DNA of 64,000 nt from Sporosarcina sp. (GTDB lineage: Bacteria > Bacillota > Bacilli > Bacillales_A > Planococcaceae): the NCBI RefSeq assembly GCF_029257255.1, contig NZ_JARICI010000014.1:31765-95764 (forward strand). Direction: 5' to 3'. The notes under the pieces were generated by a model. The model did not search any database. It saw nothing but the letters and a program-made list of their open reading frames with translations, and was not told where the DNA came from. Position numbers and translations under genes: made by a program. This document shows positions 50,784 through 59,350 of this stretch, one piece after another; position 1 is the first letter of the stretch; the number at the start of each line of letters is the position of its first letter.

Positions 50784-51212
50784 TTATTTTTCAGATGTTT
50801 TTTTCAAAAACTCGACAATTTGTTCCCGATCTTCGTCAGATAACGGATTTTCGGCAATGACTCCTGACATAACAGCGCTCGTCGGCTGTTGCAGGAATTC
50901 ATCCAGTTCAATGCCATGCTTGTCTTTCACATTGGCATAAGCATCGGATAAATCCGGACCTGTAGTTCCGCCTGTAATCCCGGCGTCGTTCACGGCGTGG
51001 CAGCCGATACAGCTGTTTGTTGTCAGCGGTTCAGCGCCTGAGGGAACAGAAGCTTCATCTTCCGATTCTGGTGTTTCTTCATTGGACTCAGCTGAATTGT
51101 TTTCCGTTGTCTGCTGAGTGGCCGGAGTTTTATCACTATCGTGAAAAAATAGATACCCCGCGCCAAAGGCAACTAAAAAAGCTACGGCAAAAATTAATAA
51201 ATTAGATCTCAT
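50784..51212 (-). CDS. nosC: Membrane-anchored c-type cytochrome
   Basis: Heme motif SCIGCH; TNSCIGCHAVNDAGITGGTTGPDLSDA; upstream of nosZ. Confidence 0.85.
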   Translation of the reverse strand: MRSNLLIFAVAFLVAFGAGYLFFHDSDKTPATQQTTENNSAESNEETPESEDEASVPSGAEPLTTNSCIGCHAVNDAGITGGTTGPDLSDAYANVKDKHGIELDEFLQQPTSAVMSGVIAENPLSDEDREQIVEFLKKTSEK

Positions 51213-51636
51213 ATATGTGAACCCTCCTTAAAAGAATGTTCAATCATCCACAAAAGGAAATGATTGTATAACCAGAGTTTAACAGAATTTCTTACGTAAA
51301 TGTAAAGAAATTGTGTGAAAATTATAGAAATCAAAAGATATAGGGAATTCCCCCATGAGTATGTGAGTTTTATGTGAACTTTTGAATATTCATCCTTTAC
51401 CGACGAAAGATGACAAATTATAAAAGGAAATATCCATTAATGAGTAATTAAATGGTAAAATAGTAGATAAAAAGCTCTTTTAATTTATTCTGAGTGGTGC
51501 TAGTCCTTTAAGCCTTACTCAATTATAATATTTTATTTTAAAATAAAGTTTTTTGTTATGAAAAACACTTCGTAATATTCTTAGTAATTAATAGATGAAA
51601 AGATTCTAAATGTAAAGGACTGTTGACAACTCAAGA

Positions 51637-51651
51637 TGAGAATGGTTATCA
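51637..51651. promoter_or_regulatory. Fur box
   Basis: TGAGAATGGTTATCA vs TGATAATNATTATCA, two mismatches. Confidence 0.75.
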
Positions 51652-51664
51652 TTGTTGGTGAGAT

Positions 51665-51679
51665 TGAAAATCATTCTCA
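51665..51679. promoter_or_regulatory. Fur box
   Basis: TGAAAATCATTCTCA vs TGATAATNATTATCA, two mismatches. Confidence 0.75.
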
Positions 51680-51726
51680 ATAAAAGCGTTAGGAATAGCG
51701 ATAATACATATTCAGGGGGAACTGCA

Positions 51727-52719
51727 TTGAAGAAGATTTGGATAGGTTTATTAATTGGGGTGCTGTCAGTTATGACGGCTTGTTCAGCAGATACGAAAGA
51801 GGATACATCTGAAAAAGTAAAAAACGAAACAGAGATTGATACAGAAGTGAAAGATGCGGAACGCCAGCCTGCTGAAGAAGGAGACGATGTCGATGAGAAG
51901 GAATTGGAAGAGTTGATCGAACAGTTTCCTGAAATGGTTCCGGAACGTTTGATTACGACATCTGTTCCGTTGGCAGAAATGCTGCAAATGCTGGATGTGA
52001 CGCCGGTTGGAGTGCCTACTTCGACGAATCCACTGCCAACAGAGTTTGATGCGATTGAGCGGATCGGTTCGCCGATGCAACCTGATTTGGAAGTTGTTAC
52101 GAAGCTTGAGCCTGATGCGATTTTAGGTGCAGAATCACTTCGTACGACGCTTGATAAGGCGCTTGAGGGTGTAGACTTGCCTGCTGCTTATCTGCCGACG
52201 GATTCATTTGAAGACTTGAAGTTGAGTTTTAAGGCATTGGGCACGTATTTCGGTAAAGAAGATCAAATGCATGAAGTGCTTGATCAGCTGGTTGCGAAAG
52301 AGCATGAACTGGTGAAACAGGGTGAAGGTAAGGAACTACCGACTGTGATGCTGATGATCGGAACATCGGATTCATTCATGGTGATGAATGATAAATCATA
52401 TGTTGGAAGTCTGATTGAACGTTTAGGTGCTGAGAATATTGCCACTTCAGTGCTGAAAGCAAAAGATACGTATTCACCGATTAACATGGAAGAAGTCGTA
52501 GTGGCGGATCCGGATATCATTTTGGTGCTGGCTTCTGGAGATCACGGGGCGTCTGAAGATATGTTCAAAAAAGAAGTTGAGAAGAATGAAACGTGGAAAC
52601 AGCTGTCTGCCTATAAAAACGACAATGTCCACATTTTAGACTATGAAGTATTCGGTGTGACGTCGATTAAAAATGCGGAGAAAGCATTGACGGAGATTTC
52701 TACTTATTTTTATGAGTAA
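51727..52719 (+). CDS. Iron/heme/siderophore ABC transporter substrate-binding lipoprotein
   Basis: Lipobox VMTACSA; periplasmic-binding FecB-like fold; TTG start behind AGGGGGA; ORF track start 51652 would overlap Fur box. Confidence 0.88.
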   Translation: MKKIWIGLLIGVLSVMTACSADTKEDTSEKVKNETEIDTEVKDAERQPAEEGDDVDEKELEELIEQFPEMVPERLITTSVPLAEMLQMLDVTPVGVPTSTNPLPTEFDAIERIGSPMQPDLEVVTKLEPDAILGAESLRTTLDKALEGVDLPAAYLPTDSFEDLKLSFKALGTYFGKEDQMHEVLDQLVAKEHELVKQGEGKELPTVMLMIGTSDSFMVMNDKSYVGSLIERLGAENIATSVLKAKDTYSPINMEEVVVADPDIILVLASGDHGASEDMFKKEVEKNETWKQLSAYKNDNVHILDYEVFGVTSIKNAEKALTEISTYFYE

Positions 52720-52737
52720 CAGAAGGGATTAATAGCA

Positions 52738-53724
52738 ATGACGAACTCTCGGAGCGGATTTACGGTAGGTGTTACGTTTGCGCTGGCGGTGATTGCAGGT
52801 ATTGTGGCAATCGGCTTAGGTAGTGTGACAGTTGCAGTTCCTGAAATTTTACAGACATTATTCAAATCCGCAGAGAGTGCGGTAAACGATACGATCATCT
52901 TGAATATCCGCCTGCCGCGCGTGTTGCTGGCGATGGTGATTGGTGCGAATATCGCGGTATCAGGTGCGATTTTGCAGGCAGTGATGGGCAATCCGCTCGC
53001 GGACCCGGGATTGACGGGTGTGACTAGTGGAGCCGCCGTTTGTGTACTGGCGATTATGCTGGCGATGCCGGAGTACACGCAGTTTATTCCGCTGGCGGCT
53101 TTCATTGGCGGGATGTTTGCTGCTACAGCTGTTTATGCACTGGCATGGCGGCGCAGCGGGATGTCGCCGATTACGATTATTCTCGCAGGTGTTGCGGTGA
53201 ACGCATTGTGCGGGGGAGTGGTCGGCTATTTGTCGATTATGTACAGTGACCGCCTTCCTTCTGCTGTTCAGTGGATGAACGGTAGTTTGGCTGCAAAAGG
53301 GAATGCCACTTTGGCAATGGTGCTCCCGTATTCGATTATCGGATGGATTTTATCGTTCTTCGCTATAAGGAAAGCAAACGTGATCCGGATGGGTGATCAG
53401 GTGGCAATGAATTTAGGAGAGAACGTCAACCGGATTCGTATTATGCTGTCGATTCTGGCGGTGTTTCTCGCAGCTGTTTCTGTGGCGGCGATTGGGATGA
53501 TTGGTTTTGTTGGATTAATTGTGCCGCATATGGCGCGGTTCCTCGTTGGTTCAAATTATAAGTTTTTACTGCCAATGAGTATGGCGCTTGGTGCATTGGT
53601 GTTATTGCTTGCCGATACAGGCGGGCGCACGCTGTTTGCACCGATGGACATTCCAGCAGGTATTTTGATGGCGGTCATTGGCGGCCCGTACTTCCTGTAT
53701 TTAATGAGAAGGAGTGTGTTGTAA
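52738..53724 (+). CDS. FecCD-family iron ABC transporter permease
   Basis: RLPRVLLAMVIGANIAVSGAILQAVMGNPLADPGLTGVTSGAA; GLIVPHMARFLVG. Confidence 0.95.
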   Translation: MTNSRSGFTVGVTFALAVIAGIVAIGLGSVTVAVPEILQTLFKSAESAVNDTIILNIRLPRVLLAMVIGANIAVSGAILQAVMGNPLADPGLTGVTSGAAVCVLAIMLAMPEYTQFIPLAAFIGGMFAATAVYALAWRRSGMSPITIILAGVAVNALCGGVVGYLSIMYSDRLPSAVQWMNGSLAAKGNATLAMVLPYSIIGWILSFFAIRKANVIRMGDQVAMNLGENVNRIRIMLSILAVFLAAVSVAAIGMIGFVGLIVPHMARFLVGSNYKFLLPMSMALGALVLLLADTGGRTLFAPMDIPAGILMAVIGGPYFLYLMRRSVL

Positions 53725-54504
53725 ATGTTTACAGTCGATTCGATATCCATTCGCTACGAACAGAAAACCATTATCCGCGACTTTTCATTTCAGGTGCAGG
53801 AAGGGGAAGTCGTATCGATTATCGGTCCGAACGGTTCGGGTAAGTCTACATTATTGAAAGCCGTGTCACGTCAGCTTCCTTATTTTGCAGGGAAAGTAGA
53901 ACTTGATGGTGTGAATTTGAAATCGATGAGTGCAAAACAGATTGCACGCAAAATGTGCATGCTTAGCCAGAAAAATCAGGCACCTGCGGATATGACGGTG
54001 TTTGATCTCGTATCGTACGGACGTTACCCACATAAGAAATGGTTTGAGAAACTGCGTGCGGATGATCATGAAATTATCGAATGGGCGATTGAGAAGACGC
54101 ATTTGACGGAATATAAGGAGCGCACGGTCGCATCGTTGTCGGGGGGAGAATCGCAGCGAGCCTGGATTGCGATGGCACTTGCGCAGCGGCCGAAAATTTT
54201 ATTACTGGATGAACCGACGACGTATCTCGATATTTCGCATCAGCATGAAGTGTTGGAATTGGTGCGTGAACTCAATCGTGATATGGGCATGACGGTGATG
54301 ATGGTACTGCATGATTTGAATCAGGCGTCCTACTACAGCGACCGAGTTGTTGTGGTGCAAGGCGGCGAAAAGGCGATGTACGGAACCCCTGGCCAAGTGA
54401 TGACGACGGATATGATCCGGCAGGTGTACCGAATGAATTCGGAAGTGCAATTTAGTGCGGCGGAACAAAAGCCTCGGATTCATTTGCTTCATACGGCACG
54501 ATAA
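53725..54504 (+). CDS. FecE/FhuC-type ABC ATP-binding protein
   Basis: GPNGSGKSTLLKAVSR, LSGGESQRAWIAMALAQ, DEPTTYLDI. Confidence 0.95.
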   Translation: MFTVDSISIRYEQKTIIRDFSFQVQEGEVVSIIGPNGSGKSTLLKAVSRQLPYFAGKVELDGVNLKSMSAKQIARKMCMLSQKNQAPADMTVFDLVSYGRYPHKKWFEKLRADDHEIIEWAIEKTHLTEYKERTVASLSGGESQRAWIAMALAQRPKILLLDEPTTYLDISHQHEVLELVRELNRDMGMTVMMVLHDLNQASYYSDRVVVVQGGEKAMYGTPGQVMTTDMIRQVYRMNSEVQFSAAEQKPRIHLLHTAR

Positions 54505-54522
54505 AATAGAGGAGGAATAAAT

Positions 54523-55038
54523 ATGACAAAAGAAATTGATTTGCAGAAGCATAAAGAAGGCTATTTGAAGTTTGTGGAAGAGCACAAGAATATGGTGCTG
54601 AATATGATCAATGAAGAGGGGCGTCCGTTTGCGAGCTGTGCGCCGTTCGTCAAGAAAGACGGTAAGTTTTACATTTACATCAGCCAAGTTGCCGAGCATT
54701 ACCGCCATCTGGAAAATAGCGAGTGGATTGACGCAATGATTATTGCGGATGAATCTGCAACACCGAATCCGTTCGGAACTGAGCGTGCACGCTGGGGCTG
54801 TCAGCCGAAAAATATCGGCAATGACGGACATGAGGAAATTTTTGACCTGTTCAATGAACGCTTTAATCCGAAGTTATTGGAAGTATTGCGCGGCCTGGAC
54901 TTTTCATTATTCGAATTAACGCCTGTGCAAGGGCGCTATGTAGTAGGATTTGGTCTGGCATTTGATGTGGATATCGACGGGGAAGTTTTCAATCATGTCG
55001 TGGTGGATAAGAAGAATAAACCGGGTGTGACGGCATGA
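54523..55038 (+). CDS. HugZ/HutZ-like pyridoxamine-5'-phosphate-oxidase-fold heme utilisation protein
   Basis: EGRPFASCAPFVKKDGKFYIYISQVAEHYRHLENSEWIDAMIIADES...FGTERARWGC. Confidence 0.82.
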   Translation: MTKEIDLQKHKEGYLKFVEEHKNMVLNMINEEGRPFASCAPFVKKDGKFYIYISQVAEHYRHLENSEWIDAMIIADESATPNPFGTERARWGCQPKNIGNDGHEEIFDLFNERFNPKLLEVLRGLDFSLFELTPVQGRYVVGFGLAFDVDIDGEVFNHVVVDKKNKPGVTA

Positions 55039-55439
55039 GTTTCGAAACGGCAGTGCCGGTTTGGAATGCGCTTCGCGAACGATTTACGAAGATGGCGGGC
55101 GGCTTGACGGAGCAGGAATTGAAGTTAAGTATTGGAGAAACTTCTATTGAATCACTGCTGTATCATACGGCAGAAGTGGAGTATATGTTTGCAGACTGGT
55201 ATCTTGGTAAGGCGATGCCTGCTGAATTGCCGAAAGCGGGTTCTCTCGAAGAACTTCTTGCGCTGCTCGATGCTTCGGATGCGAATTTGAAGGAGGCGCT
55301 TGCAGAGCTGACGGAAGAACAGTGGCATACGCCGGTTGAATCGAAAATGGGTGCGTCGACTCCTTTGGAAGTGGTCGGCAGATTGATGTACCATGCGGGA
55401 ATTCATGCAGGGCAGATTGCTTTGATTCGGAAGCAATAA
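55035..55439 (+). CDS. DinB-family protein
   Basis: SIESLLYHTAEVEYMFADWYLGK...GRLMYHAGIHAGQIALIRK (His positions). Confidence 0.78.
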   Translation: MSFETAVPVWNALRERFTKMAGGLTEQELKLSIGETSIESLLYHTAEVEYMFADWYLGKAMPAELPKAGSLEELLALLDASDANLKEALAELTEEQWHTPVESKMGASTPLEVVGRLMYHAGIHAGQIALIRKQ

Positions 55440-55540
55440 TGAAAGTGGAGCTGTTTGGCTGGTCATTGCAGGATGACTGGCTGGATGGCTTTTTTTTGTG
55501 TTGTTGCATTTGTGGTAGTTTGTGAAACTTTTGGGGTGGC

Positions 55541-55690
55541 TATGATCGCGGGCGGAGTGGTTATGAGCGAGTTTGCGGTGGGAATGAGCACATGCCGGGT
55601 GAGTATGAGCGCCTGCGGGGTAGGTATGATCACTTGGCGACGTGGTATGAGCGGTTGTGGGGGGGCTAATGAGCGAGCAGGTTGTTTTCT
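55541..55690. repeat. Degenerate 21-bp-period tandem array, core TATGA(G/T)C(G/A)
   Basis: Units at 55541, 55562, 55583, 55604, 55625, 55646 exactly 21 bp apart; a seventh at ~55668. Confidence 0.85.
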
Positions 55691-55698
55691 AACTATGA

Positions 55699-55845
55699 TT
55701 GGTTCGTTCGTAGCGTCGTTTGGTTCGAGTGAACGCTAGTTTGGAGCGCTGCTTGCAGAATAACGTGCGGTGGTGGGAATGATTGGCTCGTTTGCACTGC
55801 GTTTTGGTGCGGTGCAGCCGTACTTTGGCGCGTCAGCCAGCTCCC
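55699..55845. repeat. Degenerate 21-bp-period tandem array, core TTGGN(G/T)CG
   Basis: TTGG at 55699, 55720, 55741, (55762 degenerate), 55783, 55804, 55825. Confidence 0.75.
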
Positions 55846-55857
55846 TCTGCTGCAAAT

Positions 55858-55912
55858 GAAAAAAGCTGTGCCGGAAGTCAAATTGACCTCTGGCACAGCT
55901 TCAAATTTCATT
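55858..55912 (-). terminator. Terminator of opuAC-like gene
   Basis: AAGCTGTGCC...GGCACAGCTT. Confidence 0.75.
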
Positions 55913-55916
55913 AGAA

Positions 55917-56843
55917 TTATTCTTTCAAATCTTCAATTGAATCAATATCCATATAAGTCGGTACTACTAGACCGATTTTGACGTCTTCCATACTTACGCC
56001 TATATCATCCACTTTGTCACCGAACTTCTCCATGTATGTTGCGTGTGTGATTGGCAACCATCCTGCCAGCAATACGTCTGCACTGCCGTCAGCAACTGCT
56101 GTATACATAGGACCCGCTTCAACTTGTGACATTTCTACTTTATAGCCCAAGTCTTCCAATACAAGAGCGATCATGTTTGTGCTTGCAACTGTACTGTCCC
56201 AAGCTACATAGACGAATTTGATTTTGTCTCCGTCGACTTTTTCTACTCCTTCAGTCCACTCAGAAACTTTGTCTTCATTCGCATCGATCCAGTTTTGTGC
56301 TGCAACTTTTGGATCTTCGCCGTCGATGATCTCGACCATGATTTCAGCCATATCGTCCTCTGTCCAGTGGAAGTTGCTTAGAACTTGATACGCTTCCGGA
56401 AGATCTTCTTCTAATCCTAGACGTCCGATTGTGTGGATTTCTTCGGCACCGCCGTATGAACCTTCTGGATCGTCAAGATATTTCAGGTCGTACTTTGCGA
56501 ATTTCCAGTGTGGAGACCAGCCTGTTATGATGATTGGTTCTTCTTTGTCATACGCTTTTTTCAGTGCTGCTGTCATCGCTGCTCCTGAACCTGTAGTAAC
56601 GTCCCACTTTTCAAGATCGTAGTCTTCAAGTGCGCGCTCTGTTGCTTCCATGATGCCTGCACCTGGGTCAATCCCAGTAATTTTGTAGTCTACTGCTTTA
56701 CCGATAGATTCTGTTGACGCTGCTTTATCTCCGTCACCATCAGTTTTTGATGTATCTTCGTCTTTGTCGCCGCCACAAGCTGCAAGACCGACTGCTAATA
56801 ATGCAACTGAGCTGAATCCTAAAACTTTCTTTTTGAATGACAC
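55917..56843 (-). CDS. opuAC: Glycine betaine ABC transporter substrate-binding lipoprotein
   Basis: Lipobox GLAACGG; OpuAC fold (ITGIDPGAGIMEATERALEDY...IITGWSPHWKFAKYDLKYLDDP). Confidence 0.92.
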   Translation of the reverse strand: MSFKKKVLGFSSVALLAVGLAACGGDKDEDTSKTDGDGDKAASTESIGKAVDYKITGIDPGAGIMEATERALEDYDLEKWDVTTGSGAAMTAALKKAYDKEEPIIITGWSPHWKFAKYDLKYLDDPEGSYGGAEEIHTIGRLGLEEDLPEAYQVLSNFHWTEDDMAEIMVEIIDGEDPKVAAQNWIDANEDKVSEWTEGVEKVDGDKIKFVYVAWDSTVASTNMIALVLEDLGYKVEMSQVEAGPMYTAVADGSADVLLAGWLPITHATYMEKFGDKVDDIGVSMEDVKIGLVVPTYMDIDSIEDLKE

Positions 56844-57001
56844 GGTATAGTTCCTCCTTGTTTTGGTTGCAAGTGGATGAACGAGTGTGCGTTCAACGTT
56901 TTATGTAAGTACAACCTGTTTAATTGGTCGCTGTATTAGCGAACATTAATTAGTATAACTGTAATATGATTGTAATACAACCGTTTTACCTTTATTGTTT
57001 G

Positions 57002-57025
57002 TTCGTACAGTTTTTTCTGTACGAA
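57002..57025. promoter_or_regulatory. Operator-like inverted repeat upstream of opuAC
   Basis: TTCGTACAG-tttttt-CTGTACGAA, 9-bp perfect arms. Confidence 0.65.
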
Positions 57026-57074
57026 TGAATTGGGCTTTGAATCACTATGTAGGCAGTGTGGAATGTAAATCAAA

Positions 57075-57245
57075 GATGTGCTCTTAACGCTGCGCTTTTA
57101 CTTGCAAAAGCAGTACTTCGCAACGGCTTACGCTTCAGCCGGTACGCTTTCCGGAGGGCGTGGCTTAAGGCATCTTCATTTTTCCAGGGTCTCAAGGCGC
57201 ACGCTGATCCTCTCGGAGTCGACCGGCTTACGCTTCAATTCTCAG
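57075..57245. repeat. Degenerate Bacillaceae-type intergenic GC-rich repeat
   Basis: CTTACGCTTCAGCCGGTACGCTTTCCGGAGGGCGTGGCTTAAGGC...TCTCAAGGCGCACGCTGATCCTCTCGGAGTCGACCGGCTTACGCTTCA; resembles common ...CTTTCCGCGGG...GGTCTCA...GGAGTCG... elements. Confidence 0.5.
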
Positions 57246-57326
57246 GTGATATTTAGCTCATTCACTAAAAACCTCATGGCTAACTTATCTTTGTGAAAAA
57301 AATAAGCCAAAATAGAGTAATACCTA

Positions 57327-58250
57327 TTAATCCACCCGATCAAAGAATTCATTGGTTAAGTCGCCATTAATCCCGATAGCCGCTGCGCTGCCTGATCCTG
57401 CTGCTACGATTAGCTGGGAGGGGACGATGTTGGCGGAGTCTCCTGCTGCGTAAACGTTCCAGACGGTTGTTCGGCCATATTCGTCTGTGAGGATGCCACC
57501 GTATTGGTTGGGTTCGCAGCCTAGGTCTTCGGCGAAGTGGTTGGGGTGGCTCCAGAGGGGAGAGGAGAATGCGGCGGTTCGGTCTATGAGTGTGCCGTCT
57601 TCTAACCGGATGCTCTTTAGCTGGCCGTTTTCTCCTTCAAGACCGGAGATGATGTCGTCTACGATTTGAATGTTTTTAGCGTTTAGTTTCTTGCGTTCTT
57701 CCCCGGTGAGCTGACCTTCGCCGTTTGTAAATACAATGAGATCATGGCTCCAAGTGTAGACTTCGGCTGCCAGTTTGAAGACGTTTTTATCTGCAATAAC
57801 AGCGAGCGGCTGATCTCGAAATTCCCAGCCGTCGCAGTAAGGACAGCTAAAAATAGATGTTCCGTAGAAACGTTCGATTCCGGGAATGTTCGGCTGTTCG
57901 TCCTGCAAGCCGACTGCCAATAAAATTTTAAGGGTGCGAATGATCTTTCCGCTGGCTGTCATTAATTCATAATGTGTTTGATCGAGACGTTCAATAGATA
58001 CAATGCGTTCGTTGTGAAATTCGACGGACGGGTAGTTTGCGATTTCTTCATGTCCTAATCGTCTTAATTCGGCAGGTTGTATGCCATCCCTTGTTAAAAA
58101 TCCATGTGCTTCCCGTGTGACACGATTTCGTGCATGATTGTTGTCGAAGATGATGACTCTGCGCCTAGCTCGTCCCAGAACCAGTGCGGCGCTCAATCCG
58201 GCAGGTCCACCGCCAATAATCGCACATTCATAGAGCATATTGTCACTCAT
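57327..58250 (-). CDS. Thioredoxin-reductase-like NAD(P)/FAD oxidoreductase
   Basis: GGGPAGLSAALVLGRARRRV, CPYCDGWEF, NVYAAGDSA. Confidence 0.9.
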   Translation of the reverse strand: MSDNMLYECAIIGGGPAGLSAALVLGRARRRVIIFDNNHARNRVTREAHGFLTRDGIQPAELRRLGHEEIANYPSVEFHNERIVSIERLDQTHYELMTASGKIIRTLKILLAVGLQDEQPNIPGIERFYGTSIFSCPYCDGWEFRDQPLAVIADKNVFKLAAEVYTWSHDLIVFTNGEGQLTGEERKKLNAKNIQIVDDIISGLEGENGQLKSIRLEDGTLIDRTAAFSSPLWSHPNHFAEDLGCEPNQYGGILTDEYGRTTVWNVYAAGDSANIVPSQLIVAAGSGSAAAIGINGDLTNEFFDRVD

Positions 58251-58585
58251 TCCTTTTTATTGTCATTATAGTTCTATAACTTCCCGGTTTTTGCGATCAC
58301 AAACAAACCAGCAGGTTATTTTCTGCTAAAAGACTTTAGTTTATACATTTACCGAGATATCGCCAGTCAAATTGGCGAAAGTTGAAGACAGATTGGTTCC
58401 ATTTGTTGAAGAAATGGATAACTATGAAATTGAACTAGCTTTGAAAGTGTTGGCGAAAGACACAATTCAACAAGGGCAAAGAGGAGATTGTGTGCCGGAG
58501 ATGGATTGAAGTGAGTGGGAATCGTTGACATATCGTCGAGAGATTTTTCTTTATGGAAAATAAAAAACCGCGAAAGCCTAAGCTC

Positions 58586-59143
58586 TTACGGTCGTCGATC
58601 TTCTTGCCGATTCTCTTTTCTCGGTACCAAATCAAAAATGTCATGATCTTCAAATGCATCGACTAGCTGATCGAGCCATTCAAAATAGTCCTGCATATAG
58701 CGTAGTTTTTCTATGTCTGTTTCGACTGTCTCCTTGAATTCTTCTGTTATTGAAGGGTCATTCAGCAGCTTATTCAAATCATTAAGCGACTTGCGGACTG
58801 CTGTTTCATGCAGGGAGATGGACTGGCGCCACTTGATCGAGAACAGGTCGATGAAGCTTTGGTACCAGTCATCCTTTACTTTATATAAGTCTTTGCGGAC
58901 GCCCCGTTTCCACGCGCGTTCGACAAGCTTTAAATCGGATAGCGAGCGGACAGATGTGCTCATGCTGGTTTTGCTCATGCCGAGTTTTTCTGTCATTTCA
59001 TCAAGTGTCAACGGTTCGTCATTGAAGAACATCGTGCCGAATTGTCTGCCTGCTGAAGGTGTTAAACCGTATAAATGTATATTTTGAGCGATCGTTTCAA
59101 TGATTCGTTCACGGGATTTTTCGAGCTGCTCTTTACCTTCCAT
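58586..59143 (-). CDS. GbsR/OpcR-family MarR-like transcriptional regulator
   Basis: NIHLYGLTPSAGRQFGTMFFNDEPLTLDEMTEKLGMSKTSMSTSVRSLSDLKLVERAWKRGVRKDLYKV; divergent from opuAA; start at MEGKEQ behind GGAGG. Confidence 0.9.
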   Translation of the reverse strand: MEGKEQLEKSRERIIETIAQNIHLYGLTPSAGRQFGTMFFNDEPLTLDEMTEKLGMSKTSMSTSVRSLSDLKLVERAWKRGVRKDLYKVKDDWYQSFIDLFSIKWRQSISLHETAVRKSLNDLNKLLNDPSITEEFKETVETDIEKLRYMQDYFEWLDQLVDAFEDHDIFDLVPRKENRQEDRRP

Positions 59144-59239
59144 AGAGGGTACCTCCATTATCATAGTGGGGAAACACCTCCCCGAGTGCTAATATAGCTT
59201 ATTATATTTGCGGGAAAAAAGCAATGGAAAGGCAAAAGT

Positions 59240-59262
59240 TTAAACAGTTTTTACTGTACGTA
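59240..59262. promoter_or_regulatory. Second copy of the opu operator-like motif (gbsR-opuAA intergenic)
   Basis: TTAAACAG-ttttta-CTGTACGTA shares ACAGTTTTT(T/A)CTGTACG with 57002-57025. Confidence 0.6.
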
Positions 59263-59350
59263 CAATTAATTAAGATAAAACTGTTGTGTTACAAAACTAT
59301 TACGTCTATAATAGTAACGTTAACTTTAACGAAACCAGGGAGTTGTACAT

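Noticed and set aside
55455-55739. 94-aa ORF with heptad-like (M-S-x-C-x-V-G) repeats
   Set aside because: Explained by the 21-bp (7-codon) DNA array; no RBS, and only the DNA core is conserved.
57056-57296. Overlapping ORFs of 66 and 72 aa
   Set aside because: Lie in the GC-rich intergenic repeat; frames are open by composition.
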